Program-made: the position numbers and the translations under genes | The notes under the pieces: generated by a model | Database searches by the model: none | Seen by the model: only the letters and a program-made list of their open reading frames with translations | What the model was told of the DNA's origin: nothing | Part shown: positions 16,513 to 24,677 of the stretch, in pieces | Layout of the letters: the number at the start of each line of letters is the position of its first letter | How positions within the stretch are numbered: position 1 is the stretch's first letter | DNA from: Arthrobacter sp. QXT-31 | GTDB taxonomy: Bacteria; Actinomycetota; Actinomycetes; Actinomycetales; Micrococcaceae | DNA: 64,000 nucleotides | Assembly (NCBI RefSeq): GCF_001969265.1 | Contig: NZ_CP019304.1 | Coordinates: 558,001-622,000 of the forward strand | Direction: 5' to 3'

Positions 16513-17480
16513 GATTCAAGGTTACCCGGCTGCCGTCGGCGCCAGGAAAACGGCCCGGAGCTCCCGCGCTGGCCGCGGGCGCTGGTCAGGAGGATGCCGG
16601 CAATGACAATCACACCCCCTGCTATCTGGGCCATGGAGTAGGGATGCCCGGAGAGGATCGTGAACAGGGCGGTAAAGACGGTGATGAGATTTAGGAACAC
16701 ACCGGCATTGCCGGCCGGGATGACTGTCAGGGCCCGGTTCCAGAGCAGGTAGGACAGCACCGACGGGAAGACCGCGATGAATGCCAGGGAGGTGATGGCG
16801 CCCTGGGTGGCTGGCAGGGCAGGACCGCCGGCGGCGAGGCTGAGCGGTGTGAGCACAACAACGGTGATCGCGGCCTGCGCGGCTGTGGCAGTTATCGGGG
16901 GCAGCGGCGGGGCCAGGCGTCCGGTGATCGTGTAGGCGGACCATGCTGCAATGGCCGCGATCATGAACAGCTCACCGGCCCCGAATCCCACCTGCAGCAG
17001 CTTGCCGGCGTCACCGTTGCTCAGAACGAGGAGCACCCCGATCAGCGCGATCAGAACGCCGCCAACAGCCCTGCCAGTCAGGCGTTCACGTAGGCACGCG
17101 GCAGCTGCCAAGGTAATGAGTGCCGGGTTGAAGGCATTGATGAGGGAGGCGCTGAATGGATCCGTGTGTTCCAGGGCCGTGTACAGAAGCAGGTTGTAGC
17201 CCAGCAGCCCGAACACGCTGAGCGCGACCAGCCACGGCCAGGCGGCCAGTACCTGGCGCCATTGCGGACGTTCCACCATCTGGGCGATGGCGAGCAGCGG
17301 AACCACGGCGAGCGACCAGCGCAGGAGGACGAGGCTAAGGGGGTCGATGCTTTCCACTGCGCCGGCCCCGACAACGTAGTTGCCGGCCCAGAACAGCGTT
17401 GCCCCCAGCAGCGAGGCGATCGCAACCGTCAGGGACCGCCGCGAAGCGCGCTTGGGTTTGGTGCCGACGGCGAGGGTCAT
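16509..17480 (-). CDS. EamA/DMT-family transporter
   Basis: 323 residues from ATG 17480, giving a short basic N-terminus (KPKRASRRS) before the first helix; the open frame upstream overlaps miaA and is not used. Ten hydrophobic helices in two five-helix EamA repeats can be traced (first repeat about 15-140, second 155-300, with SYLLWNRAL near the end). Family members export amino acids or metabolites; the substrate is unknown. It lies between miaA and dapF and is coupled to dapF by a 4-nt overlap. Confidence 0.85.
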   Translation of the reverse strand: MTLAVGTKPKRASRRSLTVAIASLLGATLFWAGNYVVGAGAVESIDPLSLVLLRWSLAVVPLLAIAQMVERPQWRQVLAAWPWLVALSVFGLLGYNLLLYTALEHTDPFSASLINAFNPALITLAAAACLRERLTGRAVGGVLIALIGVLLVLSNGDAGKLLQVGFGAGELFMIAAIAAWSAYTITGRLAPPLPPITATAAQAAITVVVLTPLSLAAGGPALPATQGAITSLAFIAVFPSVLSYLLWNRALTVIPAGNAGVFLNLITVFTALFTILSGHPYSMAQIAGGVIVIAGILLTSARGQRGSSGPFSWRRRQPGNLES

Positions 17481-17512
17481 GTGAGTCTTTCTTCCGGTGT
17501 GTTGGTGCCGGC

Positions 17513-18412
17513 TCAGCGGCAGAGGGCTGCTGCCTTTGCAGCCAGCCCGGGGTCCTGCCAATCCAGCCAGGTGATGCGGGGGTCGGCCCGGAACCACGTC
17601 AGCTGCCGGCGGGCAAACTGCCTGGTGGCCACGATGGTTTCCTCGGCTGCCTGCGCCACGTCCGCCTCGCCGTCGAGCACTTTAAGGAACTGGGCGTAGC
17701 CCAGTGCGCGGGGCGCGGTCTTGCCCCGGCGAAGGCCTTGGGCGTCCAGCCGTTCGACCTCCGCCAGCAGTCCCCGCTCCACCATCCGGTGGACCCGGAC
17801 GGCCAGCCGGTCCCGCAGCTGCTCGCGGTCCACCTCCAGTCCGATCTGGATGGCCGGCTGATAGTACTCGCGGGTTGGCATGAAGGAGCTGAACGGGCGG
17901 CCCGTCAGCTCGAACACCTCCAGCGCGCGGATGATGCGCCGGGCGTCGCCGAGGCGCCCCGCGGAGACGGGATCCACCGCCTGGAGGCGGTCCAGCAGCG
18001 CCCCAGTCCCGGCCTCGGCGTTCTCCCGCTCAAGCCGGGCACGGATGTCCGGATTGGTCCCCGGAAAGTCCAGCACGTCAAGGGCGGCGCGCACGTAGAG
18101 GCCGGAACCGCCAGCCAGGACGGCGCGCTTTCCGCGGCGGTGGATATCGGCGACGGCGGCCCTGGCCTGCTGCTGGAAGTCGGACACCGAGGCCTCCTGC
18201 GTCACGTCCAGGACGTCCAGCAGGTGGTGCGGTACGCCCCGCTGTTCAGCCTCGGTGACTTTGGCGGTGCCGATGTCCATGCCGCGGTAGAACTGCATGG
18301 CATCGGCGTTGATCACCTCACCGTCCAGGGAAAGTGCAAGTTCGACGGCGAGGTCGGACTTCCCCGATCCGGTGGGCCCAACGACCGCTATGACGGGGGG
18401 CTGACCCGCCAC
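17513..18412 (-). CDS. miaA: tRNA dimethylallyltransferase
   Basis: 299 residues from GTG 18412, which begins 4 nt after the miaB stop; the open frame upstream is miaB antiframe. It adds an isopentenyl group to A37 of tRNAs reading UNN codons. Walker [12 protein letters not shown] (about 10-20), the [15 protein letters not shown] tRNA/substrate motif and the GGSGLYVRA loop are present. It acts before MiaB, encoded directly upstream. No good Shine-Dalgarno sequence is seen, so translation may depend on coupling with miaB. Confidence 0.94.
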   Translation of the reverse strand: MAGQPPVIAVVGPTGSGKSDLAVELALSLDGEVINADAMQFYRGMDIGTAKVTEAEQRGVPHHLLDVLDVTQEASVSDFQQQARAAVADIHRRGKRAVLAGGSGLYVRAALDVLDFPGTNPDIRARLERENAEAGTGALLDRLQAVDPVSAGRLGDARRIIRALEVFELTGRPFSSFMPTREYYQPAIQIGLEVDREQLRDRLAVRVHRMVERGLLAEVERLDAQGLRRGKTAPRALGYAQFLKVLDGEADVAQAAEETIVATRQFARRQLTWFRADPRITWLDWQDPGLAAKAAALCR

Positions 18413-18416
18413 CGGG

Positions 18417-19979
18417 TCAGCGGCCCCGCGCCGGGATCGACGGCATGCCGAGCGAGACGCCCGTCCCGCCGCCCCCGCCCGCACCGGGTGCCGCCGTACC
18501 CGGCGCAGGGGTACCGCAGGAGTCGGCCTGTGCCCTGTCCCAGGCATCGCCCGCACGGGACCGGCGCAGGGAGTAATCGGATGCGCTGGCCGGATCCGCG
18601 ATCAGGTGGAAGGCGGCCGCTTCGGTGATGGTGACAGTCACGAGGTCGCCGGGCCTCGGGGCGGGAGCGCCGTCCGGAACCGTGAAGTGGACCAGGCGCT
18701 GGTCCTGGGAGCGGCCCGAGAGGCGGTGGGTTTCCTCGGACTTGCGGCCGGACTGGGCGGTGACCATGACTTCGACCTGGCGTCCCAGCTGCTTGGCGTT
18801 CTCTTCGGCAGCGATGCGGTCCTGCAGTGCGGTGAGGCGCTCAAAGCGTTCCTGCACCACGGCCTTGGGCAGCTGGTCCGGCAGGTCCGCGGCCGGGGTG
18901 CCGGGCCGCTTGGAGTACTGGAAGGTGAAGGCGGTGGCGAAGCGGGACTTTTCGACGACGTCCAGCGTTGCCTGGAAGTCCTCTTCGGTCTCCCCCGGGA
19001 ACCCGACGATGATGTCCGTGGAGATCGCGGCATGCGGCATCTTGGCGCGGACCTTCTCCAGGATGCCCAGGAACTTTGCCGACCGGTAGGAGCGCTTCAT
19101 GTCCCGCAGCACCTTGTCCGAGCCGGACTGGAGCGGCATGTGCAGCTGCGGCATGACGTTGGGTGTCTCGGCCATGGCATCGATGACGTCGTCGGTGAAC
19201 GCGGCAGGGTGCGGACTGGTGAAGCGCACCCGTTCGAGGCCCGGGATCTCGCCGCAGGCGCGCAGCAGCTTGGAGAAGGCCTGGCGGTCCCCGAATTCCA
19301 CCCCGTACGAATTGACGTTCTGCCCGAGCAGGGTCACCTCGATGGCGCCGTCGTCCACCAGCGCCTGGACCTCGGCGAGAATCTCTCCGGGCCGGCGGTC
19401 CTTCTCCTTGCCGCGCAGGGACGGGACGATGCAGAAGGTGCAGGTGTTGTTGCAGCCGACGGAAATGGATACCCAGCCGGAGTAGACGGAGTCGCGCTTG
19501 GTGGGCAGCGTGGACGGGAAGACGTCCAGGGACTCGAGGATCTCCAGTTGCGCCTCGTTGTTGTGGCGGGCCCGGTCCAGGAGAGCGGGCAGGGCGCCGA
19601 CGTTGTGCGTGCCAAAGACCGCGTCAACCCAGGGCGCCTTCTTCAGGATGGTGTCGCGGTCCTTCTGCGCGAGGCAGCCGCCCACCGCGATCTGCATGCC
19701 GGGGTTTGCAGCCTTGATAGGCGCCAGCTGGCCCAGGTTGCCATAGAGCTTGTTGTCGGCGTTCTCCCGCACCGCGCACGTGTTGAAAACCACGACGTCG
19801 GCCTGGCCGCCGTCGGCCGGTATGTAGCCGGCTGCTTCGAGCATGCCCGCCATGCGCTCGGAGTCGTGGACGTTCATCTGGCAGCCGAAGGTGCGCACCT
19901 GGTAGGTGCGGTGCTCAACGGCGTCGCCGGTGGGTTCGTTCTCGGTGCCGGTTGCGGGGGAAGGATAGGTCAGACTCAC
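18417..19979 (-). CDS. miaB: tRNA-2-methylthio-N6-dimethylallyladenosine synthase
   Basis: 520 residues, a radical SAM methylthiotransferase that turns i6A37 into ms2i6A37. The N-terminal cluster uses Cys in [16 protein letters not shown] and VGGCLAQKD; the radical-SAM cluster is CNNTCTFC. The TRAM domain follows ([11 protein letters not shown]...). The last 50 residues (Gly/Ala-rich, ending MPSIPARGR) are beyond the usual length and low in complexity. A TACCCT -10 box (19986-19991) lies 6 nt before the GTG start, so the message is probably leaderless. It is the head of miaB-miaA-eamA-dapF. Confidence 0.95.
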   Translation of the reverse strand: MSLTYPSPATGTENEPTGDAVEHRTYQVRTFGCQMNVHDSERMAGMLEAAGYIPADGGQADVVVFNTCAVRENADNKLYGNLGQLAPIKAANPGMQIAVGGCLAQKDRDTILKKAPWVDAVFGTHNVGALPALLDRARHNNEAQLEILESLDVFPSTLPTKRDSVYSGWVSISVGCNNTCTFCIVPSLRGKEKDRRPGEILAEVQALVDDGAIEVTLLGQNVNSYGVEFGDRQAFSKLLRACGEIPGLERVRFTSPHPAAFTDDVIDAMAETPNVMPQLHMPLQSGSDKVLRDMKRSYRSAKFLGILEKVRAKMPHAAISTDIIVGFPGETEEDFQATLDVVEKSRFATAFTFQYSKRPGTPAADLPDQLPKAVVQERFERLTALQDRIAAEENAKQLGRQVEVMVTAQSGRKSEETHRLSGRSQDQRLVHFTVPDGAPAPRPGDLVTVTITEAAAFHLIADPASASDYSLRRSRAGDAWDRAQADSCGTPAPGTAAPGAGGGGGTGVSLGMPSIPARGR

Positions 19980-20001
19980 CCATTAAGGGTAACGGGTGCA
20001 C

Positions 20002-20646
20002 TCACTCCCAGTGAGCGGTGGCCTCGCTTGTGCCCTCGTAGTCCTCGGCAGTACCGGCGGCAGCGTCCAGGACCTCGCCCACGACCCGGAAGGCCTGTGC
20101 GGGCTGGTACCCCTTCCGGGCGAGCATGGAGGCAAGCCGCCGTGTGGTCTTGTCGCGTTCCGCCCGATCTGTGAGGTCCGTTCCCGGCCGCAGCTTGCGT
20201 TGCACGAGATGGCGTGCGGCGGCTTCCTCGTCCTCATCGCTCAGCTGCCGCAGTGCGGAGGCCGCCGTGTCGGCGTCAATGCCTTTTTCCGCGAGTTCGC
20301 GACGCAGCGCCCCCTTGGCCAGCCTGCGCGACTGCGACCTGCTCCGGACCCACATGTCCGCGAATTCAGCGTCGTCCACGAGCCGGACCTCTTCGAACCG
20401 GTCCAGGACGGCGGCGGCAACATCCGCCGGTACGTTGCGTTCGGCCAGCTTGCGTTCCAGCTGGAGCCGGCTCTTGGGTGACGCGGTCAGCTGGCGCAGG
20501 ACGATGGCGCGTGCCACCGACGCCGGATCAGCTTCCCGGTCCTCGTCAGGCTCCGGGCCGGGTCCTGGAGTGCCGGGTCCTGGAGTGCGGTCCCCTCCGG
20601 CCTTTACGAAGGCCGAAGAGGACCGGCGTTTGTTAGAAGCCGTCAA
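20002..20646 (-). CDS. recX: RecX, regulator of RecA
   Basis: 214 residues from TTG 20646, which overlaps the last codons of recA by 14 nt; AAGG lies about 5 nt before it. RecX binds and caps RecA filaments. Three three-helix RecX repeats can be traced from about residue 45 ([21 protein letters not shown]...). The first 40 residues are Pro/Gly-rich with a short repeat (PGPGTPGPG). Overlap with recA is the usual actinobacterial arrangement and keeps RecX at low levels by coupling. Confidence 0.93.
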   Translation of the reverse strand: MTASNKRRSSSAFVKAGGDRTPGPGTPGPGPEPDEDREADPASVARAIVLRQLTASPKSRLQLERKLAERNVPADVAAAVLDRFEEVRLVDDAEFADMWVRSRSQSRRLAKGALRRELAEKGIDADTAASALRQLSDEDEEAAARHLVQRKLRPGTDLTDRAERDKTTRRLASMLARKGYQPAQAFRVVGEVLDAAAGTAEDYEGTSEATAHWE

Positions 20647-21685
20647 CGGCCTTCAGCTTCGGTGAGGCCTCAGCATCGGCGGCGGGCTTGGTTCCCACGC
20701 CGAGCTTTTCTTTGATGAGCCGTTCGAGTTCAGCGGCGAGTTCGGGGTTGTCGCGCAGGAAGCGGCGCGAGTTCTCCATGCCCTGGCCGAGCTGGTCGCC
20801 GTCGTACGTGAACCAGGAGCCGGACTTCTTGATGATGCCGTGCTCCACGCCCATGTCGATGATGCCGCCCTCACGGGAGATGCCCTGGCCGTAGATGATG
20901 TCGAATTCGGCGACCTTGAAGGGCGGGGCCATCTTATTCTTGACGATCTTGGCCTTGGTGCGGTTACCGACGGAGTCGGCGCCTTCCTTCAGGGTCTGGA
21001 TGCGGCGGACGTCGATGCGCACGGAGGCGTAGAACTTCAGCGCTTTACCGCCGGTGGTGGTTTCCGGCGAGCCGAAGAACACGCCGATCTTTTCGCGCAG
21101 CTGGTTGATGAAGATGGCGGTGGTCTTGGTCTGGCTCAGCCGTCCGGTGATCTTTCGCAGGGCCTGGCTCATGAGGCGTGCCTGCAGGCCGACGTGGCTG
21201 TCGCCCATGTCGCCTTCGATTTCCGCGCGCGGCACCAGGGCTGCCACGGAGTCGATGACCACGATGTCCAGCGAGCCGGAACCCACCAGCATGTCCATAA
21301 TCTCCAGGGCCTGCTCACCGGTGTCCGGCTGGGAGACGAGCAGGGCGTCCGTGTCCACGCCGAGCTTGGCGGCGTACTCGGGGTCAAGGGCGTGCTCGGC
21401 ATCGATGAAGGCAGCGATGCCGCCATTGCGCTGGGCGTTGGCCACGGCATGCAGGGCGACCGTGGTTTTACCCGACGATTCCGGGCCATAGATTTCAATG
21501 ACACGGCCCCGCGGAAGGCCTCCAATTCCCAGCGCGACGTCCAGTGCGATGGAGCCGGTGGGGATGACCTCGATGGGAGCGCGGGTTTCGTCGCCCAGCC
21601 GCATGATCGATCCCTTGCCGAACTGCTTGTCAATCTGTGCGAGCGCTGCTTCAAGCGCTTTTTCACGATCCGGGGCTGCCGCCAT
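20633..21685 (-). CDS. recA: RecA recombinase
   Basis: 350 residues. It forms filaments on ssDNA, drives strand exchange and activates LexA self-cleavage. Walker [10 protein letters not shown] at about 67-75, the [12 protein letters not shown]alker B, the L2 loop region ([22 protein letters not shown]) and the C-terminal acidic/Lys region are normal, and there is no intein. AGAGGTG lies about 8 nt before the ATG. A LexA box and promoter lie about 135-160 nt upstream. Confidence 0.98.
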   Translation of the reverse strand: MAAAPDREKALEAALAQIDKQFGKGSIMRLGDETRAPIEVIPTGSIALDVALGIGGLPRGRVIEIYGPESSGKTTVALHAVANAQRNGGIAAFIDAEHALDPEYAAKLGVDTDALLVSQPDTGEQALEIMDMLVGSGSLDIVVIDSVAALVPRAEIEGDMGDSHVGLQARLMSQALRKITGRLSQTKTTAIFINQLREKIGVFFGSPETTTGGKALKFYASVRIDVRRIQTLKEGADSVGNRTKAKIVKNKMAPPFKVAEFDIIYGQGISREGGIIDMGVEHGIIKKSGSWFTYDGDQLGQGMENSRRFLRDNPELAAELERLIKEKLGVGTKPAADAEASPKLKAVDGF

Positions 21686-21817
21686 GGTTCACACCTCTAA
21701 TGCTTTCTCGCTTTGGAGGGGCCTGTGCGGCCCTTTGTCTGTCATCACCGACGCTAGCGCCACCCGCTGACATTGTTGCCGGGCAGGCGCGCGTATGTGG
21801 ATAACCCGCTGCCAAAA

Positions 21818-21847
21818 AGCATAGTCGCACCCGAACAGATATTCGAA
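21818..21847 (-). promoter_or_regulatory. recA promoter with LexA box
   Basis: Minus-strand -10 TATGCT (21818-21823) and -35 TTCGAA (21842-21847), 18 nt apart. The LexA box CCGAACAGATATTCGA (21831-21846; GAAC-N4-ATTC, one change from consensus) lies between and over the -35, so LexA should repress recA. The recA leader would be about 125 nt. Confidence 0.75.
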
Positions 21848-21882
21848 CAATCGGTCGGCGTGTCAGCGGCGGGGTCGAGTTT

Positions 21883-22122
21883 CTAGACCAGGTCTGGCCC
21901 GGACTGGCGTGGTTTGATGTCGCGGCCAAGGCGGCGCTCCTCAGGGACGTCCTGCACATCGCACACCGCCAGCCAGATGTCGCGGGGGTTGACGCCTGCG
22001 GCCAGGGCCTGGGCTGCCGTCCGGCCGCCGACTCCCGCAAGGACGAGGGAGCCGCCCAGCACGCGCGAGTAGCCGGAGCCGAATTCGTCGTCCATCAGCC
22101 GCCAGAAATCACTAATCCTCAC
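21883..22122 (-). CDS. DUF3046 protein
   Basis: 79 residues starting at GTG 22122: RISDFWRLMDDEFGSGYSRVL, then GGRTAAQALAAGVNPRDIWLAVCDVQDVP. This matches the DUF3046 pattern (FW..M...FG.AY and the W.AVC motif), a small actinobacterial family usually directly upstream of recA, as here. Function is unknown. The frame is open far upstream, but that part overlaps the MarR gene on the other strand and is not coding. Confidence 0.85.
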   Translation of the reverse strand: MRISDFWRLMDDEFGSGYSRVLGGSLVLAGVGGRTAAQALAAGVNPRDIWLAVCDVQDVPEERRLGRDIKPRQSGPDLV

Positions 22123-22164
22123 GAAATAGAGTCTCTCACGGACGCTCGCTCTAGAATGGTTGCC

Positions 22165-22674
22165 ATGAGCAACCCCGCTGAAGCCCCCGGAGTCGCGGTC
22201 CCCGTCGAGGACACGCTTGATACGGCACTGACCAATGTGGAGCATCAGATCAGCATTTTCTGGCGCCGGGCGCGGTCCGTCTCCCAGCAGCTTTCCCGCG
22301 AAGTCCACCCGGACATGGAGCCCGCCGCCTACGGCCTGCTCACCGTGATCCGGAAGAACGGGCCCATCCGGCTCACCGAACTTGCCTCCTGCATCGGCGT
22401 CGGCAAGCCCTCCGTCAGCCGGCAGATCGCCTTCCTTGAGAGCATCGGCCTGGTGGTAAAGGAAGCCGACCCGCTGGACGGCCGGGCCCAGACGATCCGG
22501 CTCACGGACGAGGGCGAAGCGAAGATGCACCAGGTGCAGGACGCCCGGCGGCAGGTGTTCCGCGAACGGCTGGGTGAATGGCCGGTGGAGGACCTCGAGG
22601 CACTGGCTGCCTACATGGCCAAGCTCAATGCCACCTACGAACGCGACGGCTTTCCCCGCGACGGCGCCTCCTAG
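22165..22674 (+). CDS. MarR-family transcription regulator
   Basis: 169 residues. The winged helix is clear: ILTELASCIGVGKPSVSRQIAFLESIGLVVK-type recognition region (about 65-95), then wing with DPLDGRAQTIRLTDEG. Flanking helices form the dimer. Ligand and targets are unknown. ATG 22165 is chosen because a TAGAAT -10 box (22152-22157) lies 7 nt upstream, so the mRNA probably starts at the ATG; a second ATG at 22156 lies inside that box. It diverges from the DUF3046-recA run. Confidence 0.9.
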   Translation: MSNPAEAPGVAVPVEDTLDTALTNVEHQISIFWRRARSVSQQLSREVHPDMEPAAYGLLTVIRKNGPIRLTELASCIGVGKPSVSRQIAFLESIGLVVKEADPLDGRAQTIRLTDEGEAKMHQVQDARRQVFRERLGEWPVEDLEALAAYMAKLNATYERDGFPRDGAS

Positions 22675-22721
22675 CAACTAGCGACGGCAGGCCAGGAAAG
22701 GCTGGCTGCGCGCGCCCGGCC

Positions 22722-22780
22722 CAAATCGCAGGGCACAGTGAAATTCCAGGGCACAGCGACTCAAATCTCAGGGCACAGCG
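22722..22780 (+). repeat. Three tandem ~19-nt repeats before a terminator
   Basis: Three copies of AAATNNCAGGGCACAGNG at 22722-22740, 22741-22758 and 22762-22780, directly before the terminator hairpin and about 50 nt after the MarR stop. No coding potential is seen. Confidence 0.75.
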
Positions 22781-22811
22781 AAGGCCTCCGGCACAGTGCC
22801 GGAGGCCTTTG
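22781..22811. terminator. Terminator between convergent MarR and clgR
   Basis: A perfect 14-nt inverted repeat (AAGGCCTCCGGCAC and its complement) separated by one base, so the real loop is a few bases, followed by TTT. Placed to end both genes. Confidence 0.85.
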
Positions 22812-22844
22812 CTGCAGTTATGTGGTCCGGCTTACCGGATTTTA

Positions 22845-23201
22845 CTAGCGGGCCGAGAGCAGTTCCGTGGCGAGCTCGTTGTTAAGCTCGCTGCTCAGGT
22901 CACGCTCAAGGTCACGGCCGTAGCGCTGGGAAAATTCCTGCGGGACGGTGTCCGGCACGGCAACGCCTTCAGCGACGGCCACGCGGTCGCTGACCTCGCG
23001 AAGCATGCTGGAAAGCGGAACATCCAGCGCCGAGCAAATCGAGGACAGGAGTTCCGAGGAAGCTTCCTTCTGGCCGCGTTCCACTTCACTCAGGTAACCC
23101 AGGGACACCCGGGCGCTGTGCGAAACTTCGCGGAGCGTACGCCCCTGACGCTGGCGGACATCGCGCAGGACATCACCGATTTCGTGACGAAGTACAACCA
23201 T
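22845..23201 (-). CDS. clgR: ClgR-type helix-turn-helix activator of protease genes
   Basis: 118 residues from ATG 23201, with AAGGAG 6 nt upstream. The start [27 protein letters not shown] and the [29 protein letters not shown] are nearly identical to ClgR of Streptomyces and mycobacteria (Rv2745c). ClgR activates clpP/clpC and other stress genes and is itself removed by Clp protease. A longer frame from ATG 23294, also with a weak AAGG, would add 31 residues; the family start favours 23201. The neighbours cinA and pgsA are the usual ones. Confidence 0.9.
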   Translation of the reverse strand: MVVLRHEIGDVLRDVRQRQGRTLREVSHSARVSLGYLSEVERGQKEASSELLSSICSALDVPLSSMLREVSDRVAVAEGVAVPDTVPQEFSQRYGRDLERDLSSELNNELATELLSAR

Positions 23202-23365
23202 CTTGCGCTCCTTCTGTTCGCTCTTGGCCTGATCGGCGAGGCCCACGTCCTTCCAGCGGACAACGCCGTTTACGGACACGGGCTGCTTTACCATCTGTAT
23301 CGCCTTGCTCCCTCATGGTTCCGGTTCACTGTGACGCAAACCGCATATGTTCTCTTCATCCTAGG

Positions 23366-23386
23366 CGCCTCCCTCAAGGAGAGGCG
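23366..23386. promoter_or_regulatory. Imperfect palindrome upstream of clgR
   Basis: A 21-nt element with CGCCTC and GAGGCG ends, about 165 nt upstream of the clgR start (70 nt before the longer start). It could be an operator or the base of a hairpin. It does not fit the short-spaced ClgR box well. Confidence 0.35.
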
Positions 23387-23497
23387 ACACAATGTGACAA
23401 CTATTCGGAATCGCTTTTTGTTCCCAGCAACCTTACTGTCGGTAGCTTAGCGCACTCGGCGGGCCATCCGCGGGTAAGTCGGCGGGCAGCCGGAGGG

Positions 23498-23983
23498 TCA
23501 GCTCAGCGCGTTCAAGGCTTCCTGCAGGCGCTCCAAAGCAGCGCCACAGGCCAGCCCGCGAATCTCTGCCCGCGTGCCCTGGAAGATGTAAGGGAAGGCA
23601 TGCGCACCCTCCGCAGTAGCCACGCCCACGAAGACGGTCCCCACGGCCTTGCCGTCATGGGCGCCAGGGCCCGCCACGCCGGTGGTGGAAACGGCGAGGT
23701 CTGCGCCGCATACCCGCCGCGCCCCTTCCGCCATGGCAGCGGCCACCGCCTCGTCCACTGATCCGACCGTGTCCAGCAGCTCCTGGGGAACGCCAAGAAC
23801 GTCCCGCTTCACCGTGTTGTTGTAGGAAACCACACCACCCTGCAGCATGGCCGACGCGCCGGGAGTGTCGGCCAGGACGGCGGCGACCATTCCCGCGGTC
23901 AGCGACTCCGCCGTGGCGACTGTGACGCCACGGCCTACGGCCGCCGCTACGGCCTCTCCGGCGATCCGGTGCAGATTCGTCAC
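23498..23983 (-). CDS. cinA: CinA C-terminal-domain protein, nicotinamide-nucleotide amidohydrolase
   Basis: 161 residues, the stand-alone C-terminal (PncC) domain of CinA. It should deamidate NMN to NaMN in pyridine nucleotide recycling. TAESLTAGMVAAVLADTPGAS and GAGCAGPG-type segment TTGVAGPGAHDGKAVG are the active-site motifs, with the catalytic Ser in AESLTAG. The GTG start overlaps the pgsA stop as GTGA. The order pgsA-cinA-clgR is conserved in Actinobacteria. Confidence 0.92.
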   Translation of the reverse strand: MTNLHRIAGEAVAAAVGRGVTVATAESLTAGMVAAVLADTPGASAMLQGGVVSYNNTVKRDVLGVPQELLDTVGSVDEAVAAAMAEGARRVCGADLAVSTTGVAGPGAHDGKAVGTVFVGVATAEGAHAFPYIFQGTRAEIRGLACGAALERLQEALNALS

Positions 23984-24660
23984 AGCTGGCCCTCCTGCTT
24001 GGGCGTGTCCGGGTTGGAAACGTCACTGTTGGAGGCGTCCTGGGCCCGCCTGCGGAGCCCCTCCGACCTGACCTTCAGGGCCTGGACAACGTATTCGACG
24101 CCGGTCCAGACGGTGATCAGCACGGCCGCCAGCATTACGGCAAGGGCTACCCAGGTGAGCCAGGGCGCAATGGTGGCCAGCGGCAGAAGGTAAAGGAAAA
24201 TCGCGACGGTCTGCACGACGGTCTTGAGTTTGCCGCCGCGCGATGCCGGGATGACGCCATAGCGGATCACGAAGAACCGCAGCGCCGTGATTCCCCATTC
24301 CCGGACCAGGATTACCAGGGTGATCCACCAGGGCAGCTCGTTCAGGAGGGACAGCATGACCAGGGCGGATCCGGTCAGCAGCTTGTCGGCAATGGGGTCG
24401 GCGATCTTGCCGAAGTCGGTGACCAGTCCCCTGCTGCGGGCGATGTCGCCGTCGAGCTTGTCCGTGTAAATCGCGACGGCGAACGCCGCCACGGCGGCCC
24501 AGCGCCACCCGCTCGACTCGCTGTGCAGGCCCGGGGCGTCGGCGATGAGGAACCACACAAAGAAGGGCACCAGCACAATGCGGAGCATCGTGAGGATGTT
24601 GGGGAGATTCCAGATCCCGGAGCTGTTGGAGCCGGCCGCGGCCGCTTCGGTGCTAGTCAC
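23980..24660 (-). CDS. pgsA: CDP-diacylglycerol--glycerol-3-phosphate phosphatidyltransferase
   Basis: 226 residues, an integral membrane enzyme that makes phosphatidylglycerol phosphate. The CDP-alcohol phosphotransferase motif D-x2-DG-x2-AR-x8-G-x3-D-x3-D is complete (TDKLDGDIARSRGL then GKIADPIADK, about 75-102). Five or six TM helices can be counted. The GTG start has TAGCCT 6 nt upstream (24667-24672) and AGAAGG in the gap, so it may be read either as a leaderless or a normal message. It lies 17 nt after the ftsK stop. Confidence 0.92.
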   Translation of the reverse strand: MTSTEAAAAGSNSSGIWNLPNILTMLRIVLVPFFVWFLIADAPGLHSESSGWRWAAVAAFAVAIYTDKLDGDIARSRGLVTDFGKIADPIADKLLTGSALVMLSLLNELPWWITLVILVREWGITALRFFVIRYGVIPASRGGKLKTVVQTVAIFLYLLPLATIAPWLTWVALAVMLAAVLITVWTGVEYVVQALKVRSEGLRRRAQDASNSDVSNPDTPKQEGQL

Positions 24661-24677
24661 CCTTCTAGGCTACGGGA

